From an uncultured Alistipes sp. (lineage in GTDB: Bacteria; Bacteroidota; Bacteroidia; Bacteroidales; Rikenellaceae), in NCBI GenBank assembly GCA_900542505.1, contig UQNV01000043.1, forward strand, positions 1-18,656: a stretch of 18,656 bases of DNA. The letters run 5' to 3'. A program made the position numbers and the translations under genes. Of this stretch, positions 1-6,788 are shown piece after piece (the stretch's first letter is position 1; each line of letters starts with the position of its first letter). Below the pieces are notes generated by a model. The model searched no databases, was not told where the DNA came from, and saw only the letters and a program-made list of their open reading frames with translations.

Positions 1-46
1 AGATCCTGAGATGTCTCGTGGGCTCGGAGATGTGTATAAGAGACAG
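1..46. other. Illumina Nextera adapter and i7 index (artefact)
   Basis: Positions 13-46 are the Nextera read-2 adapter, ending in the 19-base transposon mosaic end (AGATGTGTATAAGAGACAG, 28-46). Positions 5-12 (CCTGAGAT) sit where the i7 index belongs, and 1-4 (AGAT) are the end of the P7 primer. This is library sequence, not genome. Genomic sequence begins at 47, so the S1 reading frame must not be extended below that point. Confidence 0.98.
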
Positions 47-1569
47 TCCTTGGTGAGCTGACGGGTCGGGCAGAAGCCCTCGACGCTCTCGCTCAGTGCT
101 ACAACGGCACCCTTGTCGGTCATCTCGGTGATGGTACCCTCGTGGATGCTGTCGATGGGGAACTGCTTCTCGAACTCGGTCCAGGGGTTCTCCTCGAGCT
201 GCTTGTGGCCGAGCGACAGACGACGGTTCTCCTTGTCGATTTCAAGTACAACCACGTCGATGTCGGCACCCACCTGCGTGAACTCGCCCGGATGCTTAAC
301 CTTCTTGGTCCAGCTCAGGTCCGAGATGTGAATCAGACCGTCGATGCCCTCCTCAATCTCGACGAATACGCCGAAGTTGGTGAAGTTGCGCACTTTGGCC
401 GTGCACTTCGTACCTACGGGATACTTGGTCTCGATGTTCTCCCACGGGTCGGGGGTCAGCTGCTTAATGCCCAGCGACATCTTGCGCTCCTCACGGTCGA
501 GCGTCAGGATAACGGCCTCGACCTCGTCGCCAACCTTCAGGAAGTCCTGAGCCGAACGCAGGTGCTGGCTCCACGACATCTCCGAAACGTGAATCAGACC
601 CTCCACACCGGGAGCAATCTCGACGAATGCGCCGTAGTCGGCCATCACGACAACCTTGCCCTTCACGTGGTCGCCCACCTTCAGGTTGGGGTCGAGAGCC
701 TCCCACGGATGCGGGGTGAGTTGCTTCAGACCCAGAGCGATACGCTTCTTGGCATCGTCGAAGTCCAGAATAACGACGTTGATTTTCTGGTCGAGCGAAA
801 CAATCTCCTCGGGGTGGTTTACGCGACCCCACGACAGGTCGGTGATGTGAATCAGACCGTCCACGCCGCCCAGGTCGACGAATACGCCGTAGGAGGTGAT
901 GTTCTTGACCGTACCCTCGAGAATCTGACCCTTCTCGAGCTTCGACATGATAATCTGCTTCTGCGCCTCGAGCTCGGCCTCGATGAGGGCCTTGTGCGAA
1001 ACGACCACGTTGCGGAACTCCTGGTTGATTTTCACAACCTTGAACTCCATGGTCTTGTCCACGTATACGTCGTAGTCGCGGATGGGCTTCACGTCAATCT
1101 GCGAGCCGGGCAGGAAGGCCTCGATGCCGAATACGTCGACAATCATACCGCCCTTCGTACGGCACTTGATGTAACCCTTGATGATTTCGTCCTTCTCGAG
1201 GGCCTCGTTGACGCGATCCCACGACTTGAGCTGACGTGCCTTCTTGTGCGACAGCGACAGCTGGCCGTTCTTGTCCTCGGCCGACTCTACGTAGACCTCA
1301 ATCTTGTCGCCTACCTTCAGGTCGGGGTTGTAGCGGAACTCCGATACGGGAATCACACCCTCGCTCTTGTAGCCGATGTTCACGAGAACCTCGCGCTTGT
1401 TGATGCCGGTTACGGTACCCTCGACCACTTCGCCGACAGCCACGTTCGACAGCGTCTTGTCGTAAGCCTCGGTGATTTGCTCCTTGGGCTGGTCGTAGAC
1501 ACCCAGGTCGTTCTCAAACGCGTTCCAATCGAAATTCTCGTTGGCAACGACATTCTTGTTTTCTTCCAT
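47..1569 (-). CDS. rpsA: 30S ribosomal protein S1, C-terminus missing
   Basis: Translation of the minus strand from the ATG at 1569 gives MEENKNVVANENFDWNAFEN and about 507 codons without a stop until the adapter. Five complete S1 (OB-fold) domains and part of a sixth are readable. Domains 3-5 are most typical, with signatures such as YGVFVDLGGVDGLIH, YGAFVEIAPGVEGLIHVSEM and FGVFVEIEEGIDGLIHISDL; domains 1 and 2 are more divergent, as in other S1 proteins, where they bind the ribosome. Domain 6 stops near GFCPTRQLTK at the contig end, so roughly the last 80 or more residues are missing. S1 binds mRNA and assists translation initiation on the 30S subunit, which should matter where Shine-Dalgarno sequences are scarce. 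The start is supported by a consensus promoter about 95 bases upstream and lacks a Shine-Dalgarno. Truncation is an assembly edge effect, not a mutation. Confidence 0.97.
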
Positions 1570-1582
1570 TGTGGAAAATTTT

Positions 1583-1652
1583 GCGATACAATCGCTCGTT
1601 AAATGGTTAATAATTAAGTTAATACCGCGTTTTATACGCGCATTTCACGCGC
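1583..1652 (-). promoter_or_regulatory. rpsA 5' leader with hairpins and A/U-rich segment
   Basis: The roughly 90-base leader holds perfect short hairpins: 1626-1640 (CGCGT/ACGCG, loop 5) and 1583-1595 (GCGAT/ATCGC, loop 3, about 14 bases before the ATG). A third possible pairing, GCGC 1638-1641 with 1649-1652, shares bases with the first, so the two exclude each other. Between them lies an A/U-rich stretch (about 1598-1623). S1 is known in E. coli to repress its own translation through a structured leader; a similar role here is inference. Confidence 0.4.
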
Positions 1653-1663
1653 ACGCGGGACTG

Positions 1664-1694
1664 CAAAGCTACATCTTTTTCGCTGAAAATCAAA
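1664..1694 (-). promoter_or_regulatory. rpsA promoter (Bacteroidota -33/-7)
   Basis: On the minus strand, TTTG (1691-1694), a 19-base spacer and TAGCTTTG (1664-1671) match the Bacteroidota primary-sigma consensus TTTG-N19/20-TAnnTTTG at every defined base. Transcription would start near 1657, giving a leader of about 90 bases before rpsA. Confidence 0.88.
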
Positions 1695-1834
1695 TTTTTT
1701 CGGCCGATTTTCGGTCCCTACGCGGCCGGGGAGGGTTCGGCGGCGGGCATACGGCCGCGCGGCAATGGCCCCCCGCCCGTTCCGCACAGGCGGAGCGGAA
1801 GGGAGAAAAGTGCAGGGGCTCAGCGCGCCACAAA

Positions 1835-1930
1835 GCACCCGGGCGGACGCCGCAGAGAGCCCGGACGGACGCCGCAAAGCACCCGGACGAAGCGCGACAG
1901 CGGCGGCATACGGCCCGACAGCGGCGGACG
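1835..1930. repeat. imperfect 22-base tandem repeat in the rpsA/5'-nucleotidase gap
   Basis: Three adjacent 22-base units (1835-1856, 1857-1878, 1879-1900) share a core like GCCCGGACGGACGCCGCAAA. A fourth, more degenerate stretch continues to about 1930, with CGACAGCGGCGG recurring 21 bases apart. The repeat lies in a non-coding gap of about 255 bases between the rpsA promoter and the end of the 5'-nucleotidase gene. It is not CRISPR-like because there are no spacers. Otherwise the gap (1695-1950) shows only a 6-bp hairpin near 1780 (TTCCGC/GCGGAA) without a T-run. I see no gene in it. Confidence 0.65.
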
Positions 1931-1950
1931 GATTGTTCCGGGCTTGCCCG

Positions 1951-3372
1951 TCAGGGACGGACGATGCGCTGCCGCGGACGGTTGTCGGGGCGCAGCGGCG
2001 ACTCCTCCCCGAGCTCCTCGAGCAGCACCTCGGCCACCTGGTCGTCCTCAATCCGGCCCTCGGAATACTCCAGACCGCGGTAGTTTCGGAAGATATAGTC
2101 GTTCATCCCCACCCGGTAGAGCCGCCCTTCGCGGAGCGCCGGGAAGTGCACGTCGACGGCCCGGTCTTCGGCGTCGACGACAATATCGTAGGGCGTCGTC
2201 GCGATGAGGTCGATGCGGTGCGCCTCCTTCAGGTTCACCGTATCGTTATACTTCTCGAGAATCATCCGCCGCATCTGCGCGGGGGTCATCCGCATCGAGG
2301 CCACACGCGTCCCGAAGGGTTCGAGGCCGTAGACCATGGCCGAGCTCACCTCGCCCGCGTCGATGCGGTCCCTCCGCACGCCGCCCACGTGATAGAAGCC
2401 CACCTCGGCGTCGGCCTCGTCGGCCACCGCCGCCGCCATCCAGTTCGCCAGGCCCCAGCCGTCGGCATCGGCCGAGAAGCGGCCCACCGGAGCGTTCAGC
2501 TCGGGCGAGGCGTAGATTTCGGCCACCAGCGCCTCGTATTCGGGCGAAGGCTCGTAGCCGGCAAGCGGCACCACACGCGTCTCGATGCCGACCAGGCGGC
2601 GCCCCTTCATGCGGAGCACCGTCACCCCGACGTTGCGCAGCTCCTTGCCCGTCTGCAACAGCGGCGTACGGCCGATGACGGTATCGACCACCACATGGGT
2701 GTGGCCGCTCAGCAGCAGGTCGTAGTCGCCGTTCGCGGCGAGGAATTCGCGGTCGCGGTCATCGCCCATGTGTGAGACGAGCACCAGCACGTCGACCTTC
2801 CCGCGCAGCTCGCGGGCGCACCGTGCGGCCTCCTGCTGCGGGTCGGGGAAGCGGAGCCCGGCGTAGCTCGCATCGTTGCCCGCCGGATGGCCCGGGCCCT
2901 CGTAGTTGGTCACCACACCGACGAAGCCGATGCGCACGCCGCCCCGCTCGACAACGGTCCAGGGGGCCGGCTGCGGGAAGGTCGTCGTGTCGCTCACCAC
3001 GTTGGCGCAGACCACCTCGAAGCGCATGCTGTCGAGCATGCGGCCCAGGAAGGCCTGCCCCAGGTCGAATTCATGGTTGCCGAGCGTCGCCACGTCGAAC
3101 CTCAGGCGGTTCATCAGCGAGAGCATCGGCATGCCGGGCGTGGGGGCCTTGTCGACAAAGGCGTTGCCCGTCCAGCGGTCGCCGGCGTCGACCAGTACCA
3201 CGTCGGGCACCGTGTCGCGGCAGCGCTCGACGGCTGCGGCCAGTTGCGCGAAGCGTTCGATTTTCGCATGCATGTCGTTGGTCGACAGGATGACCACGAC
3301 CCGTTCACGCAGCGTGCAGGCCACCGTCGCAAGGGCTGCCAGCACCGTCACAAAGCGGAAGAGAGTTCCCAT
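1951..3372 (-). CDS. UshA-like 5'-nucleotidase / metallophosphatase, probable lipoprotein
   Basis: The 473-residue product has the ordered metal-site motifs of the calcineurin-like phosphoesterase fold: D33-x-H35 (STNDMHAK), D62-A-G-D65, GN99H100E101, SHMGDD (about 200) and SGHTHV (about 220). A C-terminal 5'-nucleotidase domain follows, with SSAMVYGLEPFGT and NYRGLEYSEG near the end. This is the layout of UshA/CpdB-type enzymes that release phosphate from nucleotides outside the cytoplasm. Residues 1-18 are a hydrophobic signal ending TVAC, so Cys19 is a probable lipidation site, although Thr at -3 is not the commonest choice. The start follows a consensus promoter by about 13 bases and has no Shine-Dalgarno. 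The gene is divergent from the nucleoside kinase at 3440, so the pair may link external nucleotide breakdown to nucleoside uptake and phosphorylation (inference). The exact substrate is not readable; it could be a nucleotide, cyclic nucleotide or sugar nucleotide. Confidence 0.9.
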   Translation of the reverse strand: MGTLFRFVTVLAALATVACTLRERVVVILSTNDMHAKIERFAQLAAAVERCRDTVPDVVLVDAGDRWTGNAFVDKAPTPGMPMLSLMNRLRFDVATLGNHEFDLGQAFLGRMLDSMRFEVVCANVVSDTTTFPQPAPWTVVERGGVRIGFVGVVTNYEGPGHPAGNDASYAGLRFPDPQQEAARCARELRGKVDVLVLVSHMGDDRDREFLAANGDYDLLLSGHTHVVVDTVIGRTPLLQTGKELRNVGVTVLRMKGRRLVGIETRVVPLAGYEPSPEYEALVAEIYASPELNAPVGRFSADADGWGLANWMAAAVADEADAEVGFYHVGGVRRDRIDAGEVSSAMVYGLEPFGTRVASMRMTPAQMRRMILEKYNDTVNLKEAHRIDLIATTPYDIVVDAEDRAVDVHFPALREGRLYRVGMNDYIFRNYRGLEYSEGRIEDDQVAEVLLEELGEESPLRPDNRPRQRIVRP

Positions 3373-3386
3373 ATTCTCGATATTCG

Positions 3387-3418
3387 TTTGCCAAAATTAC
3401 AAATAATTTCTACCTTTA
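3387..3418 (+). promoter_or_regulatory. promoter for the nucleoside kinase unit
   Basis: TTTG (3387-3390), a 20-base spacer and TACCTTTA (3411-3418) match the Bacteroidota consensus except for the last base. Transcription would start about 15 bases before the ATG at 3440. It overlaps the divergent promoter on the minus strand. Confidence 0.7.
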
Positions 3419-3422
3419 CACA
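3392..3422 (-). promoter_or_regulatory. promoter for the 5'-nucleotidase
   Basis: On the minus strand, TGTG (3419-3422), a 19-base spacer and TAATTTTG (3392-3399) fit the consensus, with one mismatch in the -33 box. The predicted start is about 13 bases before the ATG at 3372. Almost all of this promoter is shared with the plus-strand promoter. Confidence 0.7.
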
Positions 3423-3439
3423 TTGAGACATCGAAAAAC

Positions 3440-5110
3440 ATGGCCGACACCGTTCAAGTCATCTACGAAAACTCCGGCGAGCGCATCCGGATTCCGATGG
3501 GCACCTCGCTGCTCGAACTCTCCCGCAAGGTACCCCCCGGAAGCCACCCCTTCCTCGCCGCCTATGTCAACAACCGCATCCGCGAGCTGAGCTACCGAAT
3601 CTATACCCCCGTATCGCTGCGCTTCGTCGACATCACCTCGTTTGCGGGGCTGCGCGTCTACCAGCGCACCTCGTGGTTCCTGCTGCAGCTGGCCACGAGC
3701 GAGCTCTATCCCGGACAGCGGCTCCACATCCGCCACTCGATGGGCCAGAGCGGGTTCTACTGCGAAATCGAGGGCTTCGACGGGTTCCCGGCCGCCGAAG
3801 CCGCCCGGCTCAAGGAGCGGATGCTCCGCCTGGCGGCAGCCGACATGCCCATCCGGCGCGAGAAGCTGCCCACCGACGAGGTGCGCGCCCGTTACACGGA
3901 GCTGGGCTTCGACGACAAGGTGGCGCTGCTCGACACCCGTCCGCGCCTCTACAGCGACCTCTACACGCTGGGCGACACGGCCGGCTACTTCTACGGTTCG
4001 CTGGCCCCCTCGACGGGCTATGTCACGCTCTTCGACATCATACCCTACTACAACGGCTTCTACCTCTCGCTGCCGCTGCGCACCGCGCCCGACCGGCTCC
4101 AGCAGGAGGTTCACCAGGAGAAGATGTTCGACATCTTCCGCGAATACCAGTCGTGGGTCCGCATCATGGGCGTCCCGACGGTGGGCGACGTCAACTCGAA
4201 GGTGCTCGCCGGCGACGCCGGAGGCATGATTAAGCTGGCCGAGGCCTTCCACGAGCGCAAGTTCGCCCAGACGGCCGACGCCATCTTCGAGGCCAACCGC
4301 ACGCACGGCACCCGCATGGTGCTCATCTCGGGACCCTCGAGCAGCGGCAAGACCACCTCGGCCAAACGGCTCGGCCTCCAGCTGGGCGTGCTGGGGCTCA
4401 AGCCGGTGCTCATCTCGCTCGACGACTATTTCGTCGACCGCGAGCGCACGCCGCGCGACGAGAACGGAGAGTACGACTACGAGGCGCTCGAGGCCATCGA
4501 CCTGGAGCTCTTCAACGACCATCTGCGCCGCCTGATGCGGGGCGAGAGCGTCGACATCCCGCGCTACGACTTCATCACCGGGCGCCGCACGTGGCACAAC
4601 GCGCCGCTGACGCTCGACGAGCGCTCCATCCTCATCATCGAGGGCATCCACGGACTCAACCCGCGGCTCACCCCCTCGATTCCCGACACGCAGAAGTTCC
4701 GCATCTACATCTCGTGCTTCACCTCGGTGGCGATGGACAACCTCTCGCGCATCGCCACCACCGACAACCGGCTGCTGCGCCGCCTCACGCGCGACTACCG
4801 CCAGCGGGGCTCCGACGCACTGGCCACCCTGTCGCGCTGGGCTTCGGTCCGCCGCGGCGAGGAGCGCCACATCTTCCCCTATCAGGAGAATGCCGACGTG
4901 ATGTTCAACTCGTCGCTCTTCTACGAGATTTCGGTGCTGCGCCCCTACGCCGAGAAGATTCTGCGCGAGGTGCCCGATACGGTGCCCGAGTTCGACGAGG
5001 CGCGCCGCATGCTCAAGTTCCTCGACAACTTCATACCCATCCCGCCCGACGAGATTCCGCCCACCTCCATCCTGCGCGAATTCATCGGCGGCAGCAGCTT
5101 CAAGTACTGA
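3440..5110 (+). CDS. TGS-domain nucleoside (uridine) kinase
   Basis: The 556-residue protein has an N-terminal region like that of threonyl-tRNA synthetase: a TGS-like domain (about 1-65), then a segment with HSMGQSGFYCEIEG (about 98-112) resembling the ThrRS second additional domain. After a middle segment comes a P-loop kinase of the uridine kinase/phosphoribulokinase type. Its Walker A is GPSSSGKTT (298-306), and it is followed by LISLDDYFVDR, DIPRYDFITG and IIEGIHGLN, the usual order in uridine kinases. The family is annotated as nucleoside kinase, and phosphorylation of uridine/cytidine for pyrimidine salvage is the likely role. Tail residues after about 500 are family-specific. It probably acts in the cytosol. 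The ATG at 3440 follows a near-consensus promoter by about 22 bases without a Shine-Dalgarno. A sulfatase starts 31 bases after the stop, so co-transcription is likely. What the ThrRS-like part binds is not known from sequence. Confidence 0.92.
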   Translation: MADTVQVIYENSGERIRIPMGTSLLELSRKVPPGSHPFLAAYVNNRIRELSYRIYTPVSLRFVDITSFAGLRVYQRTSWFLLQLATSELYPGQRLHIRHSMGQSGFYCEIEGFDGFPAAEAARLKERMLRLAAADMPIRREKLPTDEVRARYTELGFDDKVALLDTRPRLYSDLYTLGDTAGYFYGSLAPSTGYVTLFDIIPYYNGFYLSLPLRTAPDRLQQEVHQEKMFDIFREYQSWVRIMGVPTVGDVNSKVLAGDAGGMIKLAEAFHERKFAQTADAIFEANRTHGTRMVLISGPSSSGKTTSAKRLGLQLGVLGLKPVLISLDDYFVDRERTPRDENGEYDYEALEAIDLELFNDHLRRLMRGESVDIPRYDFITGRRTWHNAPLTLDERSILIIEGIHGLNPRLTPSIPDTQKFRIYISCFTSVAMDNLSRIATTDNRLLRRLTRDYRQRGSDALATLSRWASVRRGEERHIFPYQENADVMFNSSLFYEISVLRPYAEKILREVPDTVPEFDEARRMLKFLDNFIPIPPDEIPPTSILREFIGGSSFKY

Positions 5111-5141
5111 CATCACGGAATCAGAACCCGACCCTCACCAC

Positions 5142-6719
5142 ATGGAAAAGAGCCTTCTTCTGGCGGCCGCCGCACTTCCGCTTGCGGCCCAGGCTGCGGA
5201 CCGCAACGTGGACCGCACCGACAACACCCGACCGCAACGCCCCAACATCATCCTCTTCATGGTCGACGACATGGGGTGGCAGGACACCTCGGTCCCCTTC
5301 TGGAGCGAAGAGACCCCCTACAACCGCCTCTTCGAGACCCCCTCGATGGAGCGTCTGGCCTCGATGGGCACCCTCTTCACCCAGGCCTACGCCTCGAGCA
5401 TCAGCTCGCCTTCGCGCTGCAGCCTGCTCACGGGGTGCAACGCCGCACGGCACTGCGTCACCAACTGGACGCTCGAGCGCGACAAGACGACCGACCACGA
5501 AAGCCCGACGCTGCAGCTGCCCGAGTGGAACGTCAACGGCATCCTCCAGTCGGGCGAGGTCGACCGCACCTTCCGCGCCACCTCGTTCGTCGAGCTGCTG
5601 CGCCGCAACGGCTACCACACCATCCACTGCGGCAAGGCCCACTTCGGCGCCATCGACACCCCGGGCGAGGACCCGCACCACTTCGGGTTCGAGGTCAACA
5701 TCGCCGGCCACGCCGCCGGAGGACCGGCCAGCTACCTGGGCGAGCAGAACTACGGCAACCGCACCGACGGTGCGCCGCAGTCGCTCTTCGCCATCCCGGG
5801 GCTCGAGAAGTACTGGGGCACCGACACCTTCCTCTCGGAGGCGCTCACGCGCGAAGCAATCCATGCGCTCGACAAGGCCCGCTGCTACGGACAGCCCTTC
5901 TTCCTCTACATGGCACACTACGCCATCCATGTCCCGGTGGACCGCGACGCACGCTTCTTCGCGAAGTACAAGGAGCGGGGGCTGAGCGACAAGGAGGCGG
6001 CCTATGCGGCACTGGTCGAGGGAATGGACAAGAGTCTGGGCGACCTGCTCGACTGGCTCGAACGCAACGACGAGCTGCAGCGCACCATCATCCTCTTCAT
6101 GAGCGACAACGGCGGTCTGGCCGCCGAGGGGACGCGCGACGGCGCCCTCCACACCCAGAACGCGCCGCTCAACAGCGGCAAGGGGTCGGCCTACGAGGGC
6201 GGCATCCGCGAGCCGATGATTGTCTACTGGCCGGGCGTGACGCGCGGCGGCGAGCGGTGCGACGACTACCTGCTCATCGAGGACTTCTACCCCACCATTC
6301 TCGAGATGGCGGGCATCCGCCGCTACCGGACCGTACAGCCCATCGACGGACGCTCGTTCGTACCCCTGCTGACGGGCCGCGGCGCCAATCCCGCGCACGG
6401 ACGTTCGCTCTACTGGAACTGTCCCAACGTCTGGGGCCCCACGGGCCCGGGCATCGGCCCCACCTGCACCATCCGCCGCGGCGACTGGAAGCTGGTCTAC
6501 TATTATGAGGACGGCCGCCGCGAACTCTTCAACATCCGCCGCGACATCGGCGAGCGGGAGGAGCTCTCGGCCTCCGAGCCGCGCCGGGTGCGCGAGCTGT
6601 CGCGCCGTCTGGGCCGCTTCCTGCGCAAGGTCGGCGCACAGCGCCCCTCGTTCAAGGCGACGGGCGAACCCTGTCCCTGGCCCGACGAGGTGGACGGAAC
6701 GCCCCGCGGCCCGAAGTGA
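5142..6719 (+). CDS. secreted S-type sulfatase (arylsulfatase family)
   Basis: This 525-residue sulfatase begins with a Sec signal peptide (hydrophobic residues 4-18, probable cleavage after AQA at 18). The sulfatase signature SSPSRCSLLTG spans 88-98, with Ser88 at the position converted to formylglycine. It is therefore a serine-type enzyme, and that type depends on a radical-SAM maturase (anSME), which is not encoded here. Other active-site residues visible are D42-D43 (NIILFMVDDMGW), K165-x-H167 (CGKAHFG) and D322-N323 (MSDNGG), which bind calcium and sulfate. Length is normal for the family. It likely removes sulfate from host or dietary glycans in the periplasm, but the substrate and the sulfatase subfamily cannot be read. 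It has no SusC/SusD or glycoside hydrolase neighbours and sits between the nucleoside kinase and gcvP, 31 bases after the former. The ATG at 5142 is chosen because the signal peptide begins right there. Confidence 0.92.
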   Translation: MEKSLLLAAAALPLAAQAADRNVDRTDNTRPQRPNIILFMVDDMGWQDTSVPFWSEETPYNRLFETPSMERLASMGTLFTQAYASSISSPSRCSLLTGCNAARHCVTNWTLERDKTTDHESPTLQLPEWNVNGILQSGEVDRTFRATSFVELLRRNGYHTIHCGKAHFGAIDTPGEDPHHFGFEVNIAGHAAGGPASYLGEQNYGNRTDGAPQSLFAIPGLEKYWGTDTFLSEALTREAIHALDKARCYGQPFFLYMAHYAIHVPVDRDARFFAKYKERGLSDKEAAYAALVEGMDKSLGDLLDWLERNDELQRTIILFMSDNGGLAAEGTRDGALHTQNAPLNSGKGSAYEGGIREPMIVYWPGVTRGGERCDDYLLIEDFYPTILEMAGIRRYRTVQPIDGRSFVPLLTGRGANPAHGRSLYWNCPNVWGPTGPGIGPTCTIRRGDWKLVYYYEDGRRELFNIRRDIGEREELSASEPRRVRELSRRLGRFLRKVGAQRPSFKATGEPCPWPDEVDGTPRGPK

Positions 6720-6788
6720 CCATGCGTCCGGCGCACCCGCAGCAACACTACCGCATAACCCGAAAAACTCAAATAACCAACGAATCCT

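Noticed and set aside
142..1602. 486-codon plus-strand open frame at the left end
   Set aside because: It is the antisense of rpsA, whose minus-strand translation shows six S1 domains.
1835..1930. CRISPR array
   Set aside because: The 22-base units abut directly with no spacers and differ from one another.
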